Origin: Bacteroidia bacterium
Lineage (GTDB): Bacteria > Bacteroidota > Bacteroidia > CAIKAF01
Reading direction: 5' to 3'
Assembly: GCA_016742095.1 (NCBI GenBank)
Contig: JACVCJ010000022.1
Location: 1 to 62,245 of the forward strand
DNA: 62,245 bases
The notes beneath the pieces were generated by a model. The model searched no databases and was not told the origin of the DNA. It worked only from the letters and a program-made list of their open reading frames with translations. The translations under genes were made by a program, and so were the position numbers. Shown piece after piece: positions 51,231 to 60,791 of the stretch. Each line of letters opens with the position of its first letter. Within the stretch, counting starts at the first letter, position 1.

Positions 51231-52185
51231 GAATATCGTCGATGCGTTGCATCACTTCGGGCGTCATTTTGTCCAGGTGTTCCGTGGCCGTGAGCGTTTC
51301 CTGCAGTTGTGCGGGTTTGCTGGCGCCCAGTATCACGGTGCTCACGTTCTTGTTACGGGCACACCAGGCAATGGACAGTACGGCCACCGAAATGCCCAGC
51401 TCTGCCGCCAGTTGCTGCAGCTGCTTCACTTTTTCGATCATGGCGCGGCCTTCGTCATTGCCGAATTTCTTACGCCAGTTCTCCATTTCCGGCAGGGAGG
51501 CGCGCACGCTGTCGGGAATACCCTCGTTGTACTTACCGGTGAGCACACCGCCGGCCAGGGGCGACCAGATGGTGGTGCCCATGCCGAAATTCGTATACAA
51601 ATGACGGTATTCCAGTTCCAGGCGGTCGCGGCGGAACATGTTGTACTGCGGCTGTTCCATGGTGGGGCCTATCAGGTTATTGGCCCGGGCCACGGCATGC
51701 GCTTCGGTAATGCGCTGGGCTTCCCATTCGCTGGTGCCCCAGTAAAATATTTTACCCTGACGTATCAGGTCGTTCATGGCAAATACGGTCTCTTCCACCG
51801 GGGTTTCTGCATCGGGACGGTGGCAGAAATACAGGTCGAGGTACTCTACCTGCAGGCGCTTCAGCGCGGCATGGCAGGCCTCAAAGATGTGTTTGCGGTT
51901 CAGGCCGTACTGGGTGGGCTTTTTACCGCCCCAGAACACCTTACTGGATACGATGTACGAATCGCGGCTCCAGCCGGAAGCGGCCAGTATGCGGCCCATC
52001 ACTTCTTCCGAACGGCCTTCGGCGTAGATCTCGGCATTGTCGAAAAAGTTCACGCCCCGGTCATACGCCAGGTGCATCAGTTCGCGGGCCGTATCATCGC
52101 TGATCTGGTTGCCGAACGTGAGCCATGAGCCCAGGGAAAGGGCGCTTACACGCAGCCCTGAATTTCCTAAACGCTTGTATTCCAT
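51196..52185 (-). CDS. Aldo/keto reductase (Kv-beta/YghZ-like)
   Basis: 329 residues. (beta/alpha)8 AKR with catalytic tetrad context: Asp/Tyr in GVNFFDNAEIYAEGRSEE, Lys in IVSSKVFWGG and His in DLYFCHRPDAETP; C-terminal NADPH-binding ILGASKPAQLQETL. It resembles KCNAB-type reductases. It is unusual to find it inside a flexirubin operon, between the dehydratase (3-nt gap) and the AMP-ligase (35-nt overlap). It may reduce an aldehyde or quinone intermediate, or simply be co-transcribed. Confidence 0.9.
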   Translation of the reverse strand: MEYKRLGNSGLRVSALSLGSWLTFGNQISDDTARELMHLAYDRGVNFFDNAEIYAEGRSEEVMGRILAASGWSRDSYIVSSKVFWGGKKPTQYGLNRKHIFEACHAALKRLQVEYLDLYFCHRPDAETPVEETVFAMNDLIRQGKIFYWGTSEWEAQRITEAHAVARANNLIGPTMEQPQYNMFRRDRLELEYRHLYTNFGMGTTIWSPLAGGVLTGKYNEGIPDSVRASLPEMENWRKKFGNDEGRAMIEKVKQLQQLAAELGISVAVLSIAWCARNKNVSTVILGASKPAQLQETLTATEHLDKMTPEVMQRIDDILENAPKAPAFG

Positions 52186-52188
52186 AAA

Positions 52189-52629
52189 TTATGTGTTTTG
52201 CGGGGGCGGGTTCTGTACCACGATCTTCATTTCGCATTTCGATACGCAGTCCCCGCCGAGGTAAGCCGCGCATTCGATCACAGAAACCGGGCCTACCCGG
52301 TGAATAAAACGAATCTCTGTCTGTAGGGTGGAACCTGCGGGCGGCAGCGCCAGTATCTGCAGGTCTTTTATCTGCCCGATGAAGCCTACCGGGGGATCCA
52401 CGCCTTTACGCTGTGAATCGTAGCCGGAGTGCAGGGCGGCGGTCTGTGCCATGTGTTCGGTAAGCCCGGATGCCGTAAGGTGACCGTTTTCGACCAGCAC
52501 ATGCGTTTCGGGAACGGTAAAGGTAGATGCAGCGCCATCGGCATCACATTTTTCCAGGGTGCTTACCAGTATGAAAGGATCTTTCTGGGGGATAAAGCGG
52601 TCGATCTCGGTGGCGGTTACAAGACTCAT
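52189..52629 (-). CDS. FabZ-like 3-hydroxyacyl-ACP dehydratase (flexirubin cluster)
   Basis: About 146 residues from the ATG at 52629 (MSLVTATEIDRFIPQKDPFILVSTLEKC); the frame stays open into darB, but family length and the 2-nt gap after the darB stop support this start. Hot-dog fold pattern with IPQKDPFILV (Asp-Pro-Phe region), LVENGHLTASGLTEHMAQTAAL where the Glu/His pair is placed, and late strands ending CEMKIVVQN. Dehydrates 3-hydroxyacyl-ACP during chain building of the dialkylresorcinol or polyene moiety. Confidence 0.8.
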   Translation of the reverse strand: MSLVTATEIDRFIPQKDPFILVSTLEKCDADGAASTFTVPETHVLVENGHLTASGLTEHMAQTAALHSGYDSQRKGVDPPVGFIGQIKDLQILALPPAGSTLQTEIRFIHRVGPVSVIECAAYLGGDCVSKCEMKIVVQNPPPQNT

Positions 52630-52631
52630 AA

Positions 52632-53771
52632 TTACACAACGGTTAAGTGAGCATATCCATAGGCAAAGCGGGCACTTTCGGGGACCATCACCAGCAGGCG
52701 CTGTCCTTTTTTCAGGCGGCCGCTGCGCCACATTTCCTCTAATATAAACAAAAAGGCGGCCGATCCCAGGTTGCCTACCGTGGTCAGGTTCGTGAACCAG
52801 CGTTCGGCAGGTATGTGAAAACCGATCTCATCGTAACCGTTCTGCATCTGTTCGTGGAAGAACATAGACGAGATATGCGGCAGCACCCAGTCGATCTCTT
52901 CTGCCTTCAGACCGTGTTTTTTCACGATCTCGGCCGTGTATTCCATGCCTTTACGTATAATAAATTTACCCAGCAGTTTGGTATCCTGCTTAATGGCAAA
53001 GATGGAATTCGTAAGCCATTCCTTATCGGTGTATTCACGAAAGCCTTTCAGGTCACCGGTTTGCGGGTCCTTATCGCCTCCCATGTACATACAGGTCTTC
53101 AGTTCATGCGCAAAGGACTTGCTTTCGATCCAGTCGATGCGCAGGCTCATTTCGCCGGCGGGGCGGGTTTGCAGCAGGGCCGCGGCCGCTCCGTCCGACA
53201 GCATCCAGCGCAGAAAATCGCGGTCGAACGCTATATAGGGCTGGTTTTCCAGCTCCTGTAATTTCTGGGATTCTTCTTCAAAATATTCGTGCCTGAAATT
53301 CTTGCTCCACAGCTCAGAACCGGTTACCACGGCATTTTCGTGCAAACCCGTGACCAGGTTGAGCCAGGCCGTTTTAAAGGCATGAAAACCCGAAAGACAG
53401 GAGCCCGTGTTGCCGCTCACCTCCATGTGACTTCCGCCCAGCAGTCCGTGTACCATATTGGCATGGCCGGGCAAAAGCTGGTCAGGCGAGGTGGTTCCGC
53501 TGCAGAGCAGTTGTACCTCGTCGGGCCGTATATCGCCGTTCAGCAGGGCGCGCACGGCTTTGGCGGTCATTTCGGCATTGGTCTCCAGCAGGTTGCCCGC
53601 CTTATCGATGGCATAGTAACGCGACGTGATGCCGTTGTTACGTAAAACGATCGATTTACTTTTAGACGGCTTGCCGGATACAAAACCCAGGTACTCTTCC
53701 ATTTCTGCGTTCGGAACCGGGGCTCCGGGCAGGTACGCGGCTATACGGGTTATATATACATTATTTGTCAA
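52632..53771 (-). CDS. darB: DarB: ketosynthase III-like enzyme of dialkylresorcinol synthesis
   Basis: 379 residues, KAS III/chalcone-synthase fold with active-site Cys125 in GNTGSCLSGFHAF, the His in DWVLPHISSMFFHEQMQNG and the Asn in TTVGNLGSAAF. In flexirubin clusters DarB condenses two acyl units that DarA then turns into the dialkylresorcinol. The gene order DarA-DarB is preserved here. It leads the operon DarB - dehydratase - aldo/keto reductase - AMP-ligase from a consensus promoter at 53837. Confidence 0.88.
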   Translation of the reverse strand: MTNNVYITRIAAYLPGAPVPNAEMEEYLGFVSGKPSKSKSIVLRNNGITSRYYAIDKAGNLLETNAEMTAKAVRALLNGDIRPDEVQLLCSGTTSPDQLLPGHANMVHGLLGGSHMEVSGNTGSCLSGFHAFKTAWLNLVTGLHENAVVTGSELWSKNFRHEYFEEESQKLQELENQPYIAFDRDFLRWMLSDGAAAALLQTRPAGEMSLRIDWIESKSFAHELKTCMYMGGDKDPQTGDLKGFREYTDKEWLTNSIFAIKQDTKLLGKFIIRKGMEYTAEIVKKHGLKAEEIDWVLPHISSMFFHEQMQNGYDEIGFHIPAERWFTNLTTVGNLGSAAFLFILEEMWRSGRLKKGQRLLVMVPESARFAYGYAHLTVV

Positions 53772-53836
53772 CAGATGCTAAGTTTGATTCGTAAAGAACG
53801 GCAGAAACGGAGATTTGTTCCTTTTCTGCGGGCAAA

Positions 53837-53844
53837 CAAAAGTA
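53837..53844 (-). promoter_or_regulatory. -7 promoter box (TACTTTTG) of the darB operon
   Basis: Exact TAnnTTTG; leader about 58 nt. Its presence in the 139-nt gap after darA indicates that darB and the following genes can be expressed independently of darA. Confidence 0.6.
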
Positions 53845-53910
53845 ATATTTATCGGCGAATAGACCGAACGGTATACGCAGACCCGGGCATTCGCACATTA
53901 ATACAATGAA

Positions 53911-54861
53911 TCACAGACTTTTATCCGACGGATGAAAACGCCCCTTCTCGAAAGGCAGCTGCACCAGGTATTCGGCCTCCCGCCGCAGTTCTTTCCGTTT
54001 CAACAGTATCTGCAAAGGGCGCAGCAGGGTAATGAGCGGGGTAAGCAGCACGATCATAAAAGGCAGGAACCAGGAAAAAAAGATCACGCGGGGTACGCGG
54101 CTCTGTTCCCCCTCGCCGCCTTTGGCCGAGATCCATTTTGCAAAGAAGATGAAACGCTGCGAACCCGTTTTTTCCATCAGGATCAGCTTGGGTTTGATCT
54201 GCATGGCGCCCAGGGCAAGCAGTTCGGACTGTAAGTTTTCCCAGTTACCGGCTTTTAAGGCCTTGTAAATGGCTTCGCCCATTTTCGGACTGCTGCGGTA
54301 ATACGAAGCGTCGATGCCCCCGGAAGGGAAGATGCCCATGAAATTTTCCTTAACGCCTTTCAGCATCCAGGCCAGTATGGTGATGAGGCTTACCAGGTTG
54401 GGCGAATGGTTCACCATGGCGATCTGCCCTACATGCCGCGCTCCGGCTTCGGCCAGGTAACGCTTCATTTTTTCGTTGGCGCTCACCCACATGTTACGGC
54501 AGCCCAGGAAGGTAACCACGGGCGTATCTTTAAGCAGGCTGCGACCCTGTGCCGAACGCATAAAGCTGAGTATGGGGCGGTTCACGGAAAGGAACCAGGG
54601 TTGCCAGCCCAGTAAAATAAGGTCGAACTTTTCACCGGGAGCCAGGTCTATGGGCTTCAGGGCGATGGGTATTTCGAGTACCGTTTCGGGCATGGCATCG
54701 AAGAAAGCCCGGCCGTTCCAGGGGAATGGGTATTTTTTTTCGGGTTCTATCTGTACATATTTCCGTTCGCAATCGCTGCCGAAACCCTGCAGCAAGGCTT
54801 CTGCAATGGCATTGGTCTGCCCCGTCTGCGAATAGGTAATTACCAGGATACGATACGCCAT
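53911..54861 (-). CDS. darA: DarA: dialkylresorcinol condensing enzyme
   Basis: 316 residues. N-terminal flavodoxin-like strand-loop ILVITYSQTGQTNAIAEALL, followed by EPEKKYPFPWNGRAFFDAMPET, LILLGWQPWFLSVNRPILSFM and FLGCRNMWVSANEKMKRYL. This text matches proteins annotated as dialkylresorcinol condensing enzyme DarA in flexirubin producers. It has a C-terminal membrane helix pair (about 245-285). DarA works with DarB to form and aromatise the resorcinol esterified in flexirubins. Own promoter TATATTTG at 54878-54885. Confidence 0.85.
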   Translation of the reverse strand: MAYRILVITYSQTGQTNAIAEALLQGFGSDCERKYVQIEPEKKYPFPWNGRAFFDAMPETVLEIPIALKPIDLAPGEKFDLILLGWQPWFLSVNRPILSFMRSAQGRSLLKDTPVVTFLGCRNMWVSANEKMKRYLAEAGARHVGQIAMVNHSPNLVSLITILAWMLKGVKENFMGIFPSGGIDASYYRSSPKMGEAIYKALKAGNWENLQSELLALGAMQIKPKLILMEKTGSQRFIFFAKWISAKGGEGEQSRVPRVIFFSWFLPFMIVLLTPLITLLRPLQILLKRKELRREAEYLVQLPFEKGRFHPSDKSL

Positions 54862-54877
54862 ACCGATTTGTTTACCG

Positions 54878-54885
54878 CAAATATA
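54878..54885 (-). promoter_or_regulatory. -7 promoter box (TATATTTG) of darA
   Basis: Exact TAnnTTTG; leader about 10 nt. Confidence 0.58.
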
Positions 54886-54916
54886 TCAATACCGGGCAAA
54901 CATGCAGCCGGGGAAT

Positions 54917-55660
54917 TCAGGGGTATTGTGATAAAAAACCACGGGCTTTTTTATACTTGTCAACGTTGACAATGCGTATGCCCATATCGCAGAGGGAACG
55001 CCAGGTCTTTTCGCGGTTCCCGGCACCCCATACCCGGGTTTCCATGCCCTGTGCGGCAGCCAGGCGCAGACGTTCTTTTACCTTATCCGGGCCGAGTTCC
55101 TTTAGCGTTTTGCGGAACGTACCGTACGAACAGCTGAGCCGGCCGGTACCGGGAGCGATCTCCCCGCCGTTCAGAAAAGCCGCCAGGGAAGCGTCGAATA
55201 CGATGCTCAGCTGGGGAAAGCTGCCGGTCTGCTCCCGTCGGTAGCCACCGGTAAGCAGTATGCGAAACTGTGTTCCGGGCGTATTTTTTACCAGCCTGCG
55301 TACTTCTTTCAGGGCGTACCAGGTGGTGCTGTCGTGCCCGGACTTAATGTCCAGCATCAGGGTCATAGAGTCCGGCAGGCGTTTTTCCTTTCCGGCATGG
55401 TCAAAAGCAGTACCATATACTTCATACAGGTCTTTTTTGGCTCCGAGAAAAAGCGGAATGTGCGAGACCACCACCCTGTTTTTGTGATAATAAACATCGA
55501 TCTCTATACTGCGGATACCGGCAGCGAGTGCATCGGAGAGCGGGTGTTTTTTAGCATAGTCATTATGCGCATGCAGCACGGGCTTCTTCTGTGCGTATAT
55601 ACAGGTATATACTAAAAATAAGATTACTATACTAAATATCCTGTGGAAGATCGCATTCAT
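54917..55660 (-). CDS. Secreted PI-PLC/glycerophosphodiesterase-fold protein
   Basis: About 247 residues from the ATG at 55660 ([24 protein letters not shown], a clear signal peptide). The fold signature [38 protein letters not shown] carries two His and the Glu/Asp metal ligands; [10 protein letters not shown] and a late [10 protein letters not shown]...MGIRIVNVD follow. Resembles AIM6-type phosphodiesterases of the TIM-barrel PI-PLC/GDPD superfamily. Exported, presumably hydrolysing a phosphodiester at the cell envelope; substrate unknown. Its 5' end overlaps the 3' end of the yyaL-like gene by 29 nt. Confidence 0.8.
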   Translation of the reverse strand: MNAIFHRIFSIVILFLVYTCIYAQKKPVLHAHNDYAKKHPLSDALAAGIRSIEIDVYYHKNRVVVSHIPLFLGAKKDLYEVYGTAFDHAGKEKRLPDSMTLMLDIKSGHDSTTWYALKEVRRLVKNTPGTQFRILLTGGYRREQTGSFPQLSIVFDASLAAFLNGGEIAPGTGRLSCSYGTFRKTLKELGPDKVKERLRLAAAQGMETRVWGAGNREKTWRSLCDMGIRIVNVDKYKKARGFLSQYP

Positions 55661-57602
55661 GGCCTCTGCAGGTATATAAAAGATTTTTATCTGCGCGGAA
55701 ACGGCCTTCAAACAGCGGAAGCTCCGAAAGACTTGTTACGTAAAACACATCACTGTGGGGTTCTGCATTCGTATACAAAGTTTCCGCTTTGGCGGCGGCA
55801 TCCGGGCCGGCCACTACGTTTTGTATATAGCCGTGTTTTACGCGCAGCGCCAGTCCGGCCCAGCGGCTGTAGGCCCCAGGAAAACGGGCAAAGGAGGGCA
55901 TTACCTGCTGCAGCATATGCAGGGCCTGTTCTTCCCATTCGGGGAGTCCGAATATATGGGCCAGGCGATACAGGTTATCGGCCATTACGGCGTTGCCGGA
56001 GGGCATTACATTGTCCTGGATCTCGTACACGGGCGTTACCAGTTCGGAGGCGGTCTCTGCGGCAAAGGCAAAGAAACCGTTCTCACTGCGTCCGAAGCGC
56101 TCCAGGGCCTCTGTACAGATATCGCGGGCTTTGCTGAGCAATGCCGGGGCATCGGGCAGTACGGTGGCCGCATCCGTGAGGGCCTGCACCAGCAGGGCAT
56201 AATCTTCGAGCATGCCGGGGATCCGGCGTTCATTGCTGCGATACACCGTGTTCCCCTCGCAGCATTGTTCCAGCAGGAAATGCAGCAGACTTTGCAGTTC
56301 TTCCTTACACTGCGGGTCCCCGAAGCTCCGGTAATATTCCACAAAGGCCGAGGCCAGCAGGGCGTTCCAGCTGCACAGTCTTTTGGTATCGGTAGAGGGC
56401 GGCACGCGCTGATCGCGCCAGGCAAGTATCTTTGTATTGATGCGTTCGCGGGCGGCCTCCCGGGCGGCCAGGCGTTCGGGCGGAACGGTATTCAGCAGGG
56501 AACGCAGCAGGATGTATTTACCGTCTTCCCAGTAGCCTTCGGGATTGATCTCGTATATTTCCTGCACGGTTTCCAGTTCTCCGCCACTGGCTTCGTTCAG
56601 TTCGTCCAATGTATATACGTAATATTTACCTTCTTCGCCTTCGCTGTCGGCATCCAGGGCTGCGTAAAAACCTCCCTCGGCACTACGCATGTTACGTAAA
56701 AGGAACCTGAATGTCTCTTCACATACATTACGATATTCCTGCTGTTTCGTAAAACGATATGCCCTTGCGTACAACTGTAGCAACTGGGCATTGTCGTACA
56801 GCATTTTTTCAAAATGGGGTACTTTCCACCAGGCATCGGTAGAATAGCGGAAGAATCCGCCCGCTACCTGGTCGTAGATCCCACCCAGGGCCATCATGCG
56901 CAGGGTATGCGCCACGTGTTTTTCCAGTTCTGTGTCTTTTTCCAGCAGGGCCGCATCCAGGCGGAAGAGGTAATTTACAGGCATGGGAAATTTGGGGGCG
57001 CCTTCCGTACCGCCGTGCACGGTATCGCGGTAAGCATGGTCTTTTTCAAGACCGTTCTGCAGGTACAGCGCCGTTCCCTGTACTTCTTTCACGGGTTCCA
57101 GCAGTAAACTGCTCTGCCGCATGCCTCCCAGCAGGTTTTCGGCATAGGTAAGCACCTGGGCGCGGTCTTCCACCCACAGTTTCTGCAGCATCTGCAATAC
57201 GTCGTTCCACTTTTTCTGCGGAAAATACGTACCTCCGTAAATAGCCCTTTTGTCGGGCAGCAGGATCACATTCAGCGGCCAGCCGCCATGACCCGTCATC
57301 AGCTGTACGGCCTGCATGTACACGGCATCGATGTCCGGACGTTCTTCCCGGTCTACCTTTATATTCACGAAAAATTCATTCATCAGGGCCGCCGTGTGTT
57401 CATTTTCGAAACTTTCGTGTTCCATTACGTGACACCAGTGGCAGGTAGAATACCCGATGCTTACGATCACTAATTTATCTTCGAGCCCTGCCCGTTCAAA
57501 GGCCGCTTCACTCCAGGGCTCCCAGCGTACGGGATTATGGGCGTGCTGCAGCAGGTAGGGCGAGCTTTCGTGTATGAGGGCGTTCGGAGTCCTGGAATTC
57601 AT
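55632..57602 (-). CDS. YyaL/SPATA20-type thioredoxin-domain protein (DUF255)
   Basis: 656 residues. N-terminal thioredoxin-like domain with [16 protein letters not shown] and the CxxC in [17 protein letters not shown] (about residues 53-69), [16 protein letters not shown] and GGWPLNV. An (alpha/alpha)6 barrel (N-acylglucosamine epimerase/cellobiose epimerase-like) follows from about 200 ([48 protein letters not shown]). Widespread but of unsettled function. Promoter TATATTTG at 57659-57666. Confidence 0.92.
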   Translation of the reverse strand: MNSRTPNALIHESSPYLLQHAHNPVRWEPWSEAAFERAGLEDKLVIVSIGYSTCHWCHVMEHESFENEHTAALMNEFFVNIKVDREERPDIDAVYMQAVQLMTGHGGWPLNVILLPDKRAIYGGTYFPQKKWNDVLQMLQKLWVEDRAQVLTYAENLLGGMRQSSLLLEPVKEVQGTALYLQNGLEKDHAYRDTVHGGTEGAPKFPMPVNYLFRLDAALLEKDTELEKHVAHTLRMMALGGIYDQVAGGFFRYSTDAWWKVPHFEKMLYDNAQLLQLYARAYRFTKQQEYRNVCEETFRFLLRNMRSAEGGFYAALDADSEGEEGKYYVYTLDELNEASGGELETVQEIYEINPEGYWEDGKYILLRSLLNTVPPERLAAREAARERINTKILAWRDQRVPPSTDTKRLCSWNALLASAFVEYYRSFGDPQCKEELQSLLHFLLEQCCEGNTVYRSNERRIPGMLEDYALLVQALTDAATVLPDAPALLSKARDICTEALERFGRSENGFFAFAAETASELVTPVYEIQDNVMPSGNAVMADNLYRLAHIFGLPEWEEQALHMLQQVMPSFARFPGAYSRWAGLALRVKHGYIQNVVAGPDAAAKAETLYTNAEPHSDVFYVTSLSELPLFEGRFRADKNLLYTCRGHECDLPQDI

Positions 57603-57658
57603 GCTTTTAATACGTGTTAAGGAACGTGGAATTAATCCCCGTTTGTTAATTAACGTTT

Positions 57659-57666
57659 CAAATATA
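57659..57666 (-). promoter_or_regulatory. -7 promoter box (TATATTTG) of the yyaL-like gene
   Basis: Exact TAnnTTTG; leader about 50 nt. Lies in the 182-nt divergent region shared with the MetH homocysteine subunit gene. Confidence 0.58.
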
Positions 57667-57784
57667 CAATCTTAAAAGGCGCTGTGGTTATATATTTCAA
57701 AGGGACTTCCTTAAGAACCTTATTAGCATCATAACAGTATAGATCAGGGCGGAAATAACTATCTTCGTCCTGATTTTTTGTATT

Positions 57785-58798
57785 ATGAACAAACCGGACA
57801 TCCGCCAGCTGGCAAAAGAACGTATATTGATCATTGACGGGGCCATGGGCACCATGATCCAGCGGTATAAACCCGAAGAGGAAGATTATCGCGGTACACG
57901 CTTCGCCGACTGGCCCTATCCGCTCAAAGGCAATAACGATCTGCTTTCGCTCACCCGTCCGGACATGGTCCTGGAAATTCACAAGGCCTACCTGGAAGCC
58001 GGTGCCGATATCATCGAGACCAATACCTTCAGCAGTACCTCCATTTCCATGGCCGATTACCACATGGAATCCCTGGCCTATGAGCTGAACCTGGCCTCGG
58101 CACGCCTGGCAAGGGAAGCTGCGGATGCCTTTACAGAAAAAGATCCGTCGAAACCGCGTTATGTGGCCGGTTCCATCGGGCCCACCAATAAAACTGCGTC
58201 CCTTTCGCCGGATGTAAATGACCCCGGTTACCGCGCCGTTACCTTTGACGAACTGGCCGAAGCCTATGCCGAGCAGGTGAACGGATTGCTGGACGGCGGT
58301 GCCGAACTGTTGCTGGTAGAAACGATATTCGATACACTGAATGCCAAAGCCGCACTTTTTGCGATACAGGACGTACTGGAAAAACGCCGGCTGGATATAC
58401 CCGTGATGATCTCCGGTACCATTACCGATGCCAGCGGACGTACCCTGAGCGGACAGACCATAGAGGCCTTCTACATTTCGCTGCAGCATGTGCAACCTTT
58501 TAGTATAGGCATAAACTGCGCACTGGGCGCCCGTGACATGCAGCCCTACCTGTATGCGCTGAGTAAACTGGCAACCTGTAACGTAAGCGCCTATCCCAAT
58601 GCCGGACTGCCGAACGAATTCGGTCAGTACGACGAAACCCCGCAGGAAATGCGCGAACAGGTGGAAGTGTTCCTGAAAGAAGGTTACCTGAACATACTGG
58701 GCGGCTGCTGCGGTACCACGCCCGAACACATACGCGCCATGGCCGAAGCCGCTGCAAAGTACGCACCGCGCCGGATACAGGCGGAGGCGGAAGCCTGA
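57785..58798 (+). CDS. Homocysteine-binding subunit of split methionine synthase
   Basis: 337 residues equal to the N-terminal domain of Met[63 protein letters not shown], and the zinc ligands in GINCALGA and [12 protein letters not shown]. It ends where the pterin domain would begin in a one-piece MetH. It binds and activates homocysteine via Zn2+ and needs the folate/B12 subunit encoded at 6205-8883. Upstream, TATCTTCG (near-consensus -7) could drive it; no SAM or B12 riboswitch is recognisable. Confidence 0.92.
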   Translation: MNKPDIRQLAKERILIIDGAMGTMIQRYKPEEEDYRGTRFADWPYPLKGNNDLLSLTRPDMVLEIHKAYLEAGADIIETNTFSSTSISMADYHMESLAYELNLASARLAREAADAFTEKDPSKPRYVAGSIGPTNKTASLSPDVNDPGYRAVTFDELAEAYAEQVNGLLDGGAELLLVETIFDTLNAKAALFAIQDVLEKRRLDIPVMISGTITDASGRTLSGQTIEAFYISLQHVQPFSIGINCALGARDMQPYLYALSKLATCNVSAYPNAGLPNEFGQYDETPQEMREQVEVFLKEGYLNILGGCCGTTPEHIRAMAEAAAKYAPRRIQAEAEA

Positions 58799-58851
58799 GT
58801 TCCCCGCTTTAGATTCCCTGCAAAGCCTGTTTTACAGCTGCTTTATTTATA

Positions 58852-58859
58852 TATCTTTG
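58852..58859 (+). promoter_or_regulatory. -7 promoter box (TATCTTTG) of glyS
   Basis: Exact TAnnTTTG; leader about 21 nt before the GTG start. Confidence 0.58.
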
Positions 58860-58886
58860 CGCTTCAATATTTAAATTTATATCGAC

Positions 58887-60422
58887 GTGTCTGAAGATCT
58901 GCTGAAAAAGGTGATTTCCCATGCCAAGGAGTATGGTTTTGTGTTTCCTTCATCCGAAATTTACGACGGGCTCAGTGCCGTGTACGACTATGGTCAGTAC
59001 GGCTCCGAACTGAAGAAGAACATCAAGGAATACTGGTGGAGAAGCATGGTATACTTTAACGATAACATCGTGGGTATCGACAGCGCCATTTTTATGCACC
59101 CCACCGTATGGAAAGCCAGCGGACACGTAGACGCCTTCAACGATCCCATGATCGACAACCGCGACAGCAAGAAGCGTTACCGCGCCGATCAGCTCATCGA
59201 AGGCTATATCCAGAAAATTGAAGAGAAGATCGATAAAGAGGTAGAGAAAGCAAAAAAGCGTTTCGAGAATTTCGACGAGGCCATGTTCCGCTCTACCAAT
59301 CCCCGCGTACTGGAGAACGCCAAAAAGGCCGACGAGGTAAAAACCCGCATGAACGAGGCCCTGAACGCCGACGATATGGAGGCCCTGCGACAGATCATCG
59401 TGGATTGCGAGATCGTTTGTCCCATCAGCGGTACGCGTAACTGGACCGAAGTACGCCAGTTCAACCTGATGTTCGGCACCCAGATCGGTTCCGTGGCCGA
59501 AGAAGCCAGCACCGTGTACCTGCGCCCGGAAACGGCCCAGGGTATTTTTGTGAACTTTCTGAACGTACAGAAGACCGGCCGTATGAAGGTGCCTTTTGGT
59601 ATCGCACAGATCGGTAAGGCCTTCCGGAACGAGATCGTGGCCCGCCAGTTCATTTTCCGCATGCGCGAGTTCGAACAGATGGAGATGCAGTTCTTTGTAC
59701 GCCCCGGCACCGAAGGCGAATGGTACGAGACCTGGAAACAGAAGCGCATCAGCTGGCACAAGGCCCTGGGCATCGGCGAGGAATATTATCGTTTCCACGA
59801 TCACGAAAAGCTGGCCCACTACGCTAAGGCCGCGGCCGATATCGAATTCCGTTTCCCGATGGGCTTCCGCGAGCTGGAAGGGATACACAGCCGCAGCGAT
59901 TTCGACCTGAAACAGCACGAAAAATTCAGCGGTAAAAAACTGCAGTATTTCGATACCGAACTGAACGAAAGCTATGTGCCTTATGTGGTGGAAACCTCGA
60001 TCGGTCTGGACCGTATGTTCCTGGCCGTACTGAGTTCTGCCTATACCGAAGAAAAACTGGAAGACGGCAGCGAACGCACCGTTCTGAAGATACATCCGGC
60101 CCTGGCCCCTGTAAAAGTGGCCGTACTGCCGCTGGTGGCCAAAGATGGTCTGGATGATAAGGCCCGCGAGATCTACCGTAAACTGCGCGCTGTGGTAAAT
60201 GCCCAGTACGACGAGAAAGACAGCGTAGGCCGCCGTTACCGCCGCCAGGACGCCCTGGGAACGCCTTTCTGCGTAACCGTGGACAACGACACCCTGGCCG
60301 ACGGCAGTGTGACCATCCGCGAGCGCGACAGCATGAAGCAGGAACGCGTAAAGATCGAAGACCTGGCCGGCATTATCGCTGCCCGGACGGAAATTAATCA
60401 GCTTATAGCCAACAGCTTATAA
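58887..60422 (+). CDS. glyS: Glycyl-tRNA synthetase (dimeric class II type)
   Basis: 511 residues starting at GTG (MSEDLLKKVISHAKEYGFVFPSSEIYDGLSAVYDYGQYG). Class II core: motif 1 region around CPISGTRNWTEVRQFNLMFGT, motif 2 GKAFRNEIVARQFIFRMREFEQMEMQFF and motif 3 VVETSIGLDRMFLAVL; C-terminal anticodon-binding domain (about 395-511, VAVLPLVAKDGLDDKAREIYRKL). This is the alpha2 eukaryote/archaeal-like form, not the GlyQ/GlyS tetramer. Charges tRNA-Gly in the cytoplasm. Monocistronic. Confidence 0.95.
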   Translation: MSEDLLKKVISHAKEYGFVFPSSEIYDGLSAVYDYGQYGSELKKNIKEYWWRSMVYFNDNIVGIDSAIFMHPTVWKASGHVDAFNDPMIDNRDSKKRYRADQLIEGYIQKIEEKIDKEVEKAKKRFENFDEAMFRSTNPRVLENAKKADEVKTRMNEALNADDMEALRQIIVDCEIVCPISGTRNWTEVRQFNLMFGTQIGSVAEEASTVYLRPETAQGIFVNFLNVQKTGRMKVPFGIAQIGKAFRNEIVARQFIFRMREFEQMEMQFFVRPGTEGEWYETWKQKRISWHKALGIGEEYYRFHDHEKLAHYAKAAADIEFRFPMGFRELEGIHSRSDFDLKQHEKFSGKKLQYFDTELNESYVPYVVETSIGLDRMFLAVLSSAYTEEKLEDGSERTVLKIHPALAPVKVAVLPLVAKDGLDDKAREIYRKLRAVVNAQYDEKDSVGRRYRRQDALGTPFCVTVDNDTLADGSVTIRERDSMKQERVKIEDLAGIIAARTEINQLIANSL

Positions 60423-60791
60423 TTTACAACAAAGCTGGTCCGTTTAGGTTGGTCACCCACGGTTTTTAGGTTGCCTGAATAGCCAATGGCTTACCGCCGA
60501 CAGCCTGACGCCGGACCACTTACTACGGACTCCGGACTATTATTTACTCCGGCATCTGCACTATGTATATATAAATAATTACCTTCGGTCCACACCTGAA
60601 GACTCTATCTATATACGATGAAATACCTGAACCGCCCTGCCCTGCCTGCTTTGCACTCCCGAAGCGCCTTCTTTTTTACCGGACCTCAACCGGTGTTCAC
60701 ATCTGTATTAACAAAAATAAAACAGCTTTCCGGCAGCAATGCCCTGAACGAAGGCTGCAACACCGTGTACCAATATTTAAATACCAGTTAT
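60423..60791. other. Non-coding region with dispersed repeats
   Basis: Contains two units of the 22-bp repeat seen at 28.4 kb, then the text GACGCCGGAC...TTTACTACGGACT-like, which is found in inverted orientation near 28285-28325, and a near-consensus -7 box TACCTTCG at 60580-60587. An open frame from 60618 continues into the next gene but lacks a signal peptide, so I treat it as leader. Confidence 0.4.
60438..60481 (+). repeat. Two-unit copy of the 22-bp repeat
   Basis: CGTTTAGGTT at 60441 and TTTTTAGGTT at 60463, exactly 22 bp apart, matching the type A units of the 28361-28755 array. Confidence 0.6.

Noticed and set aside
57603-57784. SAM or cobalamin riboswitch before the MetH homocysteine subunit (and before metH at 8884-8925)
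   Set aside because: The divergent region is short and I could not find the conserved core elements; the metH leader is under 30 nt.
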